Assembly (NCBI GenBank): GCA_900771195.1
Contig: CAAGMZ010000020.1
Coordinates: 96,570-160,569, forward strand
Source: Lachnospiraceae bacterium
Lineage (GTDB): Bacteria; Bacillota; Clostridia; Lachnospirales; Lachnospiraceae
DNA: 64,000 bases
Direction: 5' to 3'
Shown here piece after piece: positions 28,672 to 37,380 of the stretch. Positions within the stretch are counted from its first letter, which is position 1; every line of letters starts with the position of its first letter. The notes under the pieces were generated by a model. The model saw only the letters and a list, made by a program, of their open reading frames with translations. It made no database searches and was not told where the DNA came from. The position numbers were made by a program, and so were the translations under genes.

Positions 28672-31539
28672 TCAGTCAAGCTGATGTACATCTCTTTGAA
28701 GGAACTTAAGCGTGGTTGTAGCTTTAACCTGATACTTTATCAGATCCATTTCCATGATTGTCGGAAGTACAAACTTAAGCTCAAGCTGTCTTGAAAGGAA
28801 AGCCGTATACGCTTCCGAGGTACGGTCTAACACATAATAGCCGTCAACCCTTGTGATTGAGCCATCAGAAGTAACCGTTGTCTTCGTAAGAGAATAGTCT
28901 CCTCTGTCCAGAGTTGTATCCACACCTGAAATAATCGTGTGAAGTTCACAATCATCAAAGTATATGGAACCCGCATCTGCACCGATAATCTCACCGTAGA
29001 AGTATATCTTAATCTCACCCTTGTCAGTATCATCCACAAGATTATACATTACATCCTGATAATTCACATAATATGAGCCATGCGGAACATCATAATAATT
29101 AGGATTCGCAGGGTCCGTAATCGATTCAACAAATGTCGGATCAGGATACAGCTGTATTCTCTTGGATGAACCGATTCTGTCAGCATAGGCTGTTGTAGCA
29201 CCATCCTGTTCAGCATGGGTGAACTTTGCCTCCGGAGGAAGCAGATAATCGGATGCATCAAGTCCCAGAAGATAATCATTCATGAAATAGAACGAATCCT
29301 TGATATCACCCAGTCTGTAACTGGCCGCCGGATCATCATTTAGACTGAAACCGGAATCAGGCTTAAAAATCATCATGGAACGTCCACTGTTTTTGTTGGT
29401 GTTCATACCAATAACTCCATTATATATCTGATAAAAGTTGTTGTTCCAGTCATCCTTTCTCAGAGACATAAGATAGTAATAGGAATTTTTGCTAAGGATA
29501 TAAACACTGTTTCCTTCGCTAACTGCATTATTATAGGCCGTCGTTACGGCAGCAAGAGTCTCTTCGCTCAACCCATTATTGAATGGTTGATTATAACTTT
29601 CAGTACTGCCGGGTCCCTTGTATTTAATATAAGAGACATCTAACAAATTAGTAAACTTCTGTGTAATGTAATTTGCATAAATCGGCGTGTCAGCATTGAT
29701 ATACTCACTATACTTATTCATAAAATAATTAGAATCCGTCTTGTCATAGTAAGTTGAAATACTCTCGTCAAAAGCATAAGTCCCCGGTTCGTCAGTTGAC
29801 TTACAAATCAGATAATACAGCTTATAAACATTGTCATACTTTAAGCCGCTATTTTCATCCTCTAATTCGAACATAACAGGAACTCTGAAACGCTTCTCGT
29901 TTCCTGATACAATATCTTTTCCAAGAAGAGCATCATTTCCGCTATTGAAAATGTACTCCAGTATTGTGGTGACGCCCTCCCATGAAAGGTCGTTGGGCTT
30001 CAATTCCCCTGATGAATTCTTGACATACAAATCGCCATAATTCACATTTGAGTTATTCACAAGCTCTGACAGCTTATATTCGGTACCATCTGCCTTGTAT
30101 ACATCCGTATGATAAAGCGTGTCAAGATTCTCTTTATTCATGATAAACTTGGCAATCGTGTCATCGTCAGGAGTAGTATCACTGAGGAAATTCTGACTTA
30201 AAAATGCGTTTCTGTACACCACCGCCTGATTATAAGTGCTGGACTGTGTGACATATATCATGTCAACCTTGTCACCGTCATACTCGAATGTCGTGCTTCC
30301 GTTAATATCGCTTGCCAGAATGGTATGTACTCTTAATTTCCCGTCCTGCTCAAAATATTCCTTAATCTTGAGTATATTTTTATATTTCTTACTGTCTGTG
30401 CCATATTTGGCAGCCAAATCCTCAAGTAAATCATGGAAGAGATTCTCAAGGTAATAACTCTCCATATAAGCTGTATAGCCTGAAAATCTAAGCATTGTGA
30501 CATTATTGGATACTGACCATTGCTCTGCACTTCCGCTTCCTTTAAGAGTGATTGTGTATGATACAGAGTTACTTGTCTTGTCAAAATTTGTATTGGAAAC
30601 CTCACAACTATACTGTGAAAACATGTCTGAATTCGCACTTTTAAGTATATTCAGTGCCTCATTCACAGGAGTTTTTACCTCATCGTAAGTCTGCCCTATA
30701 TTATGTGTGGTTGTAAGAGTATAAACCTGTGTATAAGCATCTATATACTTTAATATATCATCAGGTGAGAAGCTTGAACCAATAACCGTAACCTCAACCT
30801 GAAAAGTACTTGTCTTATCACCGCATGTAAGCTTAACGGTTTTTGTTTCTTTGTTATCCCACTCTGCCGAAACACTTACACCTACTTTGTCCAGCGCAGT
30901 CTGTATAGCTGTTATAACAGTATCAATATCGGCAGCCACATCGCCGGGATTGGCAGCAAGTGCTGCTATCATGGCAAGCTTCTCTGCACTTGCAATAGCA
31001 AGAGCAGTATCCTCTGAAGACTTTATATCCACACCCAGGTTAGTCTGAAGCAGGCTTTCTGAAACACCGGTATAGAAAATACTGTTGGAAATATCTCCAT
31101 TGCCACCCGTAAATGATAACTCTGTCACATTCGTATTCTTTGAGGAGTTATATATACTAATCATGTTAGGTGCATACTTGGCAAAAAGTTCCTTGTCACT
31201 CTGCTCCGGAACAAGCACATTAAACTGAGATGCATATTCAAACGGAACTATCTCAAGGATATCAAAGCTCTCATCCCTATCCATGACCTCAGCCAGAACG
31301 TTTACCTTTTCATTGGAACGAAGAACAGTCTCACCATTGGAAAAATCAATATGCCCGGCAGCATACTCATCATATTGCGCCTGCGTATACCATGTCTTGC
31401 TGTCAGTCGATGTTCTGGAACCATTAACATCCGGCTCTGCATACACAGCTACACTCATCTTGGAAAATCCGATTGTTGACAATCCGACTGCAACAGCTAA
31501 CACCGATGATAAAATTCTTCGCTTTGTAATCTTTCTCAT
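28672..31539 (-). CDS. Large secreted protein of the type IV pilus operon (possibly DUF5057-like)
   Basis: 955 residues. A signal peptide is clear: basic start MRKITKRRIL, hydrophobic core and a likely cut after AVYA (residue 34). The mature protein is long, polar, rich in Asp, Asn, Ser, Thr and Tyr, without an LPXTG motif, C-terminal membrane helix or obvious repeats. An ILEIVP motif at residues ~94-99 resembles what I remember of DUF5057-type secreted proteins of Firmicutes; I hold this loosely. It is the last gene before the operon terminator, so a role as pilus-associated surface protein, adhesin or cargo is inferred from context only. Confidence 0.6.
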   Translation of the reverse strand: MRKITKRRILSSVLAVAVGLSTIGFSKMSVAVYAEPDVNGSRTSTDSKTWYTQAQYDEYAAGHIDFSNGETVLRSNEKVNVLAEVMDRDESFDILEIVPFEYASQFNVLVPEQSDKELFAKYAPNMISIYNSSKNTNVTELSFTGGNGDISNSIFYTGVSESLLQTNLGVDIKSSEDTALAIASAEKLAMIAALAANPGDVAADIDTVITAIQTALDKVGVSVSAEWDNKETKTVKLTCGDKTSTFQVEVTVIGSSFSPDDILKYIDAYTQVYTLTTTHNIGQTYDEVKTPVNEALNILKSANSDMFSQYSCEVSNTNFDKTSNSVSYTITLKGSGSAEQWSVSNNVTMLRFSGYTAYMESYYLENLFHDLLEDLAAKYGTDSKKYKNILKIKEYFEQDGKLRVHTILASDINGSTTFEYDGDKVDMIYVTQSSTYNQAVVYRNAFLSQNFLSDTTPDDDTIAKFIMNKENLDTLYHTDVYKADGTEYKLSELVNNSNVNYGDLYVKNSSGELKPNDLSWEGVTTILEYIFNSGNDALLGKDIVSGNEKRFRVPVMFELEDENSGLKYDNVYKLYYLICKSTDEPGTYAFDESISTYYDKTDSNYFMNKYSEYINADTPIYANYITQKFTNLLDVSYIKYKGPGSTESYNQPFNNGLSEETLAAVTTAYNNAVSEGNSVYILSKNSYYYLMSLRKDDWNNNFYQIYNGVIGMNTNKNSGRSMMIFKPDSGFSLNDDPAASYRLGDIKDSFYFMNDYLLGLDASDYLLPPEAKFTHAEQDGATTAYADRIGSSKRIQLYPDPTFVESITDPANPNYYDVPHGSYYVNYQDVMYNLVDDTDKGEIKIYFYGEIIGADAGSIYFDDCELHTIISGVDTTLDRGDYSLTKTTVTSDGSITRVDGYYVLDRTSEAYTAFLSRQLELKFVLPTIMEMDLIKYQVKATTTLKFLQRDVHQLD

Positions 31540-31612
31540 ATAAAAGCTCCCTTTCTGATAAACATAACCAAATCCATTACTAATATACTATACTTTCATG
31601 TCTGACCTGACG

Positions 31613-32248
31613 TCACGGAACCATCTCGGTCCCAAGCCACTTAAAGCTCTCAAGATTGTTACGAAGTGTAATCGTCTTGGAATCGCTCTTGGAATTTTTC
31701 TCATTCGAAACCTTTACCGATATGTTAAGGATGACCGGCAGGGATACATGGCTCGTGTCTCTTACCGTATTACCTTCACTATCGGTTATATACGGATGAC
31801 TCGTCTCGTCAATATCTATGCTCAGACTTTCAACACAGGATGAAAGACAGCATCCTTCCCACTCATCACTGTCTCCTGCCGCAGGAATCGCATTTTCAAA
31901 AACATAGAGACTTCCCACGGTGCTTGTGCCGGACGGCTTCAGATAATAGATAATCCTTGTACGTACCACCGGCTTGTTGTTTACCACTTTGATAACAACG
32001 CTGTCCGCAAAATCCTCTCTCTCCACACTGTTAGCGCCCATCAGCACATCAACAATCTTATTGGAGCATTCCTGAAGGTCATTCTGGAGATTAATGGTAT
32101 TCCTCTCCCTGCTGTAGAATCTGCTTCCCTGCGTAATAATAGCTCCTATAAGTGTTGCTATAATGCCTACTATGGCAATTGTGACAAGCACTTCCACCAG
32201 CGAAAAGCCTTTATTATTCACTTTATGTTCACGCAACGTATCTGACAT
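31613..32248 (-). CDS. Minor pilin, PulJ/GspJ-like
   Basis: 211 residues with a class III signal peptide: a short basic leader ending KVNNKG, then FSLVEVLVTIAIVGI with Glu at +5, to be cut and methylated by the prepilin peptidase encoded upstream. The rest is a soluble beta-rich pilin domain with a cysteine cluster (EGCCLSSC) and WLGTEMVP at the end. The order within the operon and the long helix suggest the J-like minor pilin of a tip complex, but subtype is tentative. Confidence 0.8.
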   Translation of the reverse strand: MSDTLREHKVNNKGFSLVEVLVTIAIVGIIATLIGAIITQGSRFYSRERNTINLQNDLQECSNKIVDVLMGANSVEREDFADSVVIKVVNNKPVVRTRIIYYLKPSGTSTVGSLYVFENAIPAAGDSDEWEGCCLSSCVESLSIDIDETSHPYITDSEGNTVRDTSHVSLPVILNISVKVSNEKNSKSDSKTITLRNNLESFKWLGTEMVP

Positions 32249-32260
32249 AATCTACCTCGC

Positions 32261-32845
32261 TCACATACCTTCCACCGTGTGCTTGCCTGTTGAATAAAAC
32301 AGCTTCACAACACACTCTTTTTTGTCTTTATACCTAAAAATAACATATAAACTGCTTGATGTAGAAGTGTCCATTATACTTGTTTCTGAACCTCCTAAGC
32401 TTACCGTGACATCCTTAATATCTCCGCTTAGCATATTATAAGATATGGTTACCGTGTCACAATCAACACCTACCTGCTTAAGTCCTGATGTTTTGGACTG
32501 TCCTACATAAACATCCACGCTGGTCGGTATGCTGCTGTCAGAATATGATTCATCTGCAACTCCCGGAGTTGCGGAATGCTTTACAACACTTACACCATTC
32601 TCTGTTATCACAACATTCCACTGTCCCGATGATGCCATGGACTTCTGTCTGCATAACGCAAACGCGTCATCCGTATAAGAGGCTGCCTTCTTAACATTAG
32701 TACGGCTCACAAGAGAATAGCTGATAGCCGTAAAGCCTATTACAACACCAAGTATGGCAACAGTCACAATAAGCTCCACAAGAGAGAAACCGGCATTGTC
32801 ATGCTTTGCACATATTCTGTTATGCTTTCCCTGCTTACTTGCCAT
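32261..32845 (-). CDS. Minor pilin, GspH-like
   Basis: About 194 residues from MASKQGKHNR (ATG 32845, preceded by GGAGAAAG), with leader ending HDNAG and mature start FSLVELIVTVAILGV (Glu5 present). The sequence then has a GspH/FimT-like layout (AFALCRQKSMASSGQWNVVI in outline). The start overlaps the stop of the 790-residue minor pilin gene by 11 bases. The longest ORF extends upstream but its first 26 codons lie inside the neighbouring gene. Confidence 0.82.
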   Translation of the reverse strand: MASKQGKHNRICAKHDNAGFSLVELIVTVAILGVVIGFTAISYSLVSRTNVKKAASYTDDAFALCRQKSMASSGQWNVVITENGVSVVKHSATPGVADESYSDSSIPTSVDVYVGQSKTSGLKQVGVDCDTVTISYNMLSGDIKDVTVSLGGSETSIMDTSTSSSLYVIFRYKDKKECVVKLFYSTGKHTVEGM

Positions 32846-35207
32846 AATTCTTTCTCCAGTTATCATATACCAAAAGATCCTCATTCGATACATCTGCAGC
32901 GGACAGACCACTGAGATTTGCACCCTGATATGCTATAAAGAACTGACTGAGTACCTTGTCATACTTGATTGTATTCTCCGTCAGTGTGCTGTTAGCAGTC
33001 ACCGTAACTCCATCGCCTATTGACACCTTGCCGTTAGTTATTATAAGTCCTTCAAAATTCGTATCAACATATATCTCTGAATTGTTGGCAAGTATTACAC
33101 CCTGTGTAACTCCGAGAGAACTCAGGCTTACTGTCGTATGAACTCCCGACCTGTCCGGTACAAGCACTGCGGTACCAACAGTAGGGTTGGGTGAAGGAAC
33201 ACTGGTGTTAACATAAATTCCATCTATCACAGTTCCCCCTGCTCCGGCAATTATTGTATCTGCCTGATCCCACTTGGTTGTATCAATTACACGGTTGTAG
33301 TAGGTCAGATCATCCTCGATGGTCTGCATTTCACCTACGCCCAAAGTTCCATCCGAATTGATGATAGGTATTACTATCGAAGCACCATTATCTACCGGTG
33401 TCAAACTCTGTCCGGGATTATCGGATGCGTCATCGCCCATGTCATAGAGGAACTGGTCAAGTACCTTATATCTGTGAGCCTTGTCATCGCACCTTGACTT
33501 CATTGATACCTCACCGGCTGTGCCCTCCTGGACAGTTGCGCTTGATACATCAATAGTACCGCTTCCCACAGCAAACAGGTTACCTGCTGTAATTGCGGAA
33601 CTTGGCGGAAGCTTTGAATCAAATAAGTTATCAAGAGCACCCTTTGTGATTCTGTGAAGCTCATCCCATCCTTCACAGTCCTCATAATCCGGGGAAGAAT
33701 CAGGTATAAGCCTCTTGACAAAAGATGTCCGGCAATTATTATCCTTGAAATTTATGTAGTAATATACCGCTTCCACGCCATCAACTTTGTCATTTATTGC
33801 TACTACAGGCACTGCCTCATCAATAAGACCCTTATACAAATCATTATTCTTAAGCGCTCTGTAATTTACAACCGTACGCCAGTCTGTAATGCTGATGCCG
33901 TCTACTATCTTCGGGTTGGAATAGTCCTCATTGATATATGCGGCAGGCACAAGATATATATCCTGTATCATTCTGAGACCACTGGAGTCTCCTGTCATAT
34001 ATCCGCTTGTATGTCCAACACCAACCTTGATATATGCTCTTCCTGACAAAAGCATAGTGCTCAGACCGCTCATGTCAAGCCTTGCATTATTTCCGTTCAC
34101 AACAATGGCACTACTGTACGGTGTAACTATGTAAGGATATCTCTCAGTTGAACCAACAGGCTCAGCCTGCCAGCTGGCGCCCTGATAACCGAATCCGTAA
34201 TAGTTTCCGGCAAGCGTCGCATATGACGATGATGTGCCCTCAAGGTTAAGATCATCTGCAAGATAAAGTGTGGCAGTGCTGTCTGTAGTCAGATATGAAC
34301 CATTGTCTACATTTATGTTCCTGCTCCACACCTTGGAGCCGTTTACATTAAGGGTTGCACCTTCCTTAATATCAACATCCGCAAGTGTCACAAGAAGTGA
34401 ACCGTTTTGCAGTGTGAGCGAACCATTACGATTGACATCAAGTCCCCCGATATTGGTTCCCGCATACACGCCGGCCTTGTTAACAACTACTCCTGACCCC
34501 GCATTAACGCCCTGCATTCCGATTATCGCATAATTAAGATATGTATTAAGATGTGTTCTGTTATCAATAAAGTTAAAGCTTACATCCGGATAACCTATAT
34601 TCATATCAACTGTTACGGATGAAAAATAGTCATCAGTCGTAGATACATATACCACTGATACGTCAGCAATTTCGAAACCGTCCAGAGTTACTCCGTCGGC
34701 GGCATATATTTCACTGACCTCTCCAATCGACTCCACATATGCATACTTGGTAGTCGAAGAATCAACATAGTTGTGGGTTATGAAGCCATCCATCCACGAT
34801 TTGAGTCCGCTCTTGTCTGACGCAGAATCAAAAGGGTCCACACCACCATTATGATTCTTAATCATCATTTTCACTGATGTCATATACTTATTACGCATAC
34901 TGAGGTTGGCTTCCGAATTCGGATTGCCTGAAGTGAAGCCGGCAAGGGATGTTATGGTCTCAAGATATGCATCATTAAGCTTCTCGAAGCTCTCCTTGCT
35001 GACTCCTGAATATATCTCCTCAAGAGCCGACTCAGCATTATAGAAATTCTTTTTGGATTTATAGTTCACTAACTTTGTATTAAGGTTTGCAAAAGTGGCT
35101 GCCATTATCGCTGTTCCGAGAATAGCAACAAAGGAGATTGCCACAATGGTAATGACAAGTGAAGAACCCTTATTGCTTCTCCTTAGTCTTCTTATCCAGT
35201 CCATCAT
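32835..35207 (-). CDS. Giant GspK/PilX-like minor pilin with beta-solenoid-like regions
   Basis: 790 residues. Leader MMDWIRRLRRSNKG, then SSLVITIVAISFVAILGTAI; Ile instead of Glu at +5, as in GspK and PilX-type tip pilins that lack Glu5. After the helix (to ~65) comes a large extracellular part. Residues ~230-340 and ~690-760 are built of short hydrophobic/Asn-Gly periods (for example GSLTLQNGSLLVTLADVDIK; GVILANNSEIYVDTNFEGL) typical of beta-solenoids. Its start overlaps the stop of the preceding minor pilin gene. I infer a pilus-tip adhesin; no known binding domain is recognised. Confidence 0.75.
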   Translation of the reverse strand: MMDWIRRLRRSNKGSSLVITIVAISFVAILGTAIMAATFANLNTKLVNYKSKKNFYNAESALEEIYSGVSKESFEKLNDAYLETITSLAGFTSGNPNSEANLSMRNKYMTSVKMMIKNHNGGVDPFDSASDKSGLKSWMDGFITHNYVDSSTTKYAYVESIGEVSEIYAADGVTLDGFEIADVSVVYVSTTDDYFSSVTVDMNIGYPDVSFNFIDNRTHLNTYLNYAIIGMQGVNAGSGVVVNKAGVYAGTNIGGLDVNRNGSLTLQNGSLLVTLADVDIKEGATLNVNGSKVWSRNINVDNGSYLTTDSTATLYLADDLNLEGTSSSYATLAGNYYGFGYQGASWQAEPVGSTERYPYIVTPYSSAIVVNGNNARLDMSGLSTMLLSGRAYIKVGVGHTSGYMTGDSSGLRMIQDIYLVPAAYINEDYSNPKIVDGISITDWRTVVNYRALKNNDLYKGLIDEAVPVVAINDKVDGVEAVYYYINFKDNNCRTSFVKRLIPDSSPDYEDCEGWDELHRITKGALDNLFDSKLPPSSAITAGNLFAVGSGTIDVSSATVQEGTAGEVSMKSRCDDKAHRYKVLDQFLYDMGDDASDNPGQSLTPVDNGASIVIPIINSDGTLGVGEMQTIEDDLTYYNRVIDTTKWDQADTIIAGAGGTVIDGIYVNTSVPSPNPTVGTAVLVPDRSGVHTTVSLSSLGVTQGVILANNSEIYVDTNFEGLIITNGKVSIGDGVTVTANSTLTENTIKYDKVLSQFFIAYQGANLSGLSAADVSNEDLLVYDNWRKNYGK

Positions 35208-36214
35208 TCTTCAATCTCCTCCCTTACAGTGGATACTGTAGTGATAACATCAGTTTTTAATTTAACAGTAACTGTTATATCATATATTCTTACTTTTTTG
35301 GAGCCATCCTCTGTAATTGCCCCGTCACTGACAAGATTATTGACACACTCAAACGGATTGCTTGTTATATCCGGTGTGCTTTTCGTAACATGAAAATTAG
35401 TATCATTAAGCTTTATGTCGCTTCCTAACAGAACCTGCTTCTGCTGTATGAAATAAAGCTTCATCATCGGACAACTGTCAGAACTATTACAATTATTGGT
35501 ATAATTTATATAAATCTGGTCTGAACGTCCTGTGACATCAAAAATGTCATACGACACATAAACAGCCGGAATCGGTGAACCTGCCGTGACTGTTCCGCTG
35601 TCAATTGTCCTGCTGACAACATAATCTCCGGAGCCTGAATACTTCTCTTCAAGTTTATACTCGTATTTAAATGAATCTACGTCTTTGTTAACAGTAATAT
35701 TGATTGTCGTGGTCTTCATGGTAGCCCCCGAAGGTGCTCCGTCATTATTAATTACACATGACACCGAATTATTACCGAACAGATCCTTAAGCTCCTGAAG
35801 CTGGTAATCCTTTACCTTCTGCACCGTGATTGATGCATCGCTTCTGCTTTTCATGGTAACATCAACGGTAAACTTTTCTCCGGATGCGCCATGGAAAACT
35901 CCGCTTGTATCTGTGGTTCTCCAGTCATCAAGACCGTTGATTACAATATCTCCGTTGGTTGATGCAATACCTGCCGGGTTTCCGTTTGCCGTAAGCTTCG
36001 CAAGGTCAGTAAATGAAGCCTTGCAAAGGTATTCCGACACACTCTGTGCCACATCCGTGGCATTCTGAACTCTTCTTGCCTTCTTATTAACACCGGCTGA
36101 TGTGGCAAAGGCCCTGATGATTGGAATACTCAGTATGGCAATTATTGTAATTGCCACAACAACTTCCAGCAAAGAAAAACCACTATTCTTTTTTCGTCCG
36201 GACCTTTGTCTCAT
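35204..36214 (-). CDS. Minor pilin, GspI/PilV-like
   Basis: About 336 residues from MRQRSGRKKNSG (ATG 36214, GAGGTAG upstream; the longest ORF begins 31 codons earlier in the intergenic space). Class III leader followed by FSLLEVVVAITIIAIL with Glu5. The C-terminal domain is larger than usual for this class, with a CNSSDSCPMMKL cysteine pair. Overlaps the 790-residue minor pilin gene at ATGA. Confidence 0.8.
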   Translation of the reverse strand: MRQRSGRKKNSGFSLLEVVVAITIIAILSIPIIRAFATSAGVNKKARRVQNATDVAQSVSEYLCKASFTDLAKLTANGNPAGIASTNGDIVINGLDDWRTTDTSGVFHGASGEKFTVDVTMKSRSDASITVQKVKDYQLQELKDLFGNNSVSCVINNDGAPSGATMKTTTINITVNKDVDSFKYEYKLEEKYSGSGDYVVSRTIDSGTVTAGSPIPAVYVSYDIFDVTGRSDQIYINYTNNCNSSDSCPMMKLYFIQQKQVLLGSDIKLNDTNFHVTKSTPDITSNPFECVNNLVSDGAITEDGSKKVRIYDITVTVKLKTDVITTVSTVREEIEE

Positions 36215-36239
36215 AACTACCTCAACCTCTACTCTACTC

Positions 36240-37379
36240 TTATTTGAATGTTCTGACCTCGCCCTTGGCATCCTTGAGGATGAATCTCGGGTTGCCTGCG
36301 TCATCATTAAGCACCTTAATGTTAACAGTCATATCAGTCTCGTTGACCAGATTTACCTCAACGGCAACAGCGTCATCATCACCTGAACGGCTTGAGCTGA
36401 TAACCAACAGTGAAATGTCTTCACCCGGAATGAATGCAGCTCCGTCACCGAAGTTATACTCTGGATACTCTTTGTCGCCGATACTGTACTGAATCTTATA
36501 TGTGCTGTCCTCCTGGAAGAATCTTATGTAGGCTTCAACAACATCATTCTCAGAAGAACTTACGGTTGTCTTGCCTGCTATATCACCCTTCTGGCTCAGC
36601 GTAACAGCATCTTTTCCTTCCTCTGCCTTGGAAAGCTGCATGAAATAATCATAATCACTGATTATATACTCGCCGTTCTCTTTGTTGGCATCCTTTCCGG
36701 GAACAAATGCTTCTGAGTTAAATATATTCTCCGTACCATAGATGACAGGACCGTAATTATCCTTGTTGAACGGTCTGTCAGCGCCTGTTACTGCAAACTG
36801 TGATACCACCATGGTACCCGAAACCATATCGCCATCTTCATTGTATGACATGGAAATGGAATTAATCGTACTCTTCGACTTATAGTTAACTATAAATTCT
36901 ATCATATCCTGAAAGTTCTCGTAGCTTCCCTGATATGCCAATGTCAGATTGGTTCTGTAGCCAAGATAATCTGACTCATAAGCAGTCTGTCCCTGCTTTC
37001 TGGGATTGGTCGACTGTAACTGACCGAACTTGTAAATATTCTCGGTCTGTGCCATACCTATCTGGTTAATCCACACGTTGGTGCTTGCCTCAATATCCGT
37101 AACAAACATTATTGAATGTTCCTGCGAATATCCGCTGTCGAAGCTCTTAAGGCCTCTCTTGTAATTGGCCTCATTCTTCATTGTCTCATTACGGTACATG
37201 TCACTCTGTGCAACCATTGTCCTAAGCTCACTGACCTGTACCTTGAGCTGCGCTATCTCCGTATCAAGTGAATCAGATTTCTTGGCAATATTCCTGTAAC
37301 CAAAGAACCATCCGCAGAACACTATTGCTATTGCTGCCAGAACATATAAAATCTTCTTGTCTCTGTCTGTGATTTTCAT
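36240..37379 (-). CDS. PilO-like pilus alignment protein
   Basis: 379 residues: short cytoplasmic start MKITDRDKKIL, one membrane helix (~10-30), a coiled-coil stretch (SDSLDTEIAQLKVQVSELRT in outline, ~35-65), then an extracytoplasmic ferredoxin-like part with NLTLAYQGSYENFQDMIEFI resembling PilO, and a long C-terminal extension. One base after the pilM-N gene. PilO normally pairs with PilN, here present as a domain of the neighbour. Confidence 0.75.
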   Translation of the reverse strand: MKITDRDKKILYVLAAIAIVFCGWFFGYRNIAKKSDSLDTEIAQLKVQVSELRTMVAQSDMYRNETMKNEANYKRGLKSFDSGYSQEHSIMFVTDIEASTNVWINQIGMAQTENIYKFGQLQSTNPRKQGQTAYESDYLGYRTNLTLAYQGSYENFQDMIEFIVNYKSKSTINSISMSYNEDGDMVSGTMVVSQFAVTGADRPFNKDNYGPVIYGTENIFNSEAFVPGKDANKENGEYIISDYDYFMQLSKAEEGKDAVTLSQKGDIAGKTTVSSSENDVVEAYIRFFQEDSTYKIQYSIGDKEYPEYNFGDGAAFIPGEDISLLVISSSRSGDDDAVAVEVNLVNETDMTVNIKVLNDDAGNPRFILKDAKGEVRTFK

Positions 37380-37380
37380 A

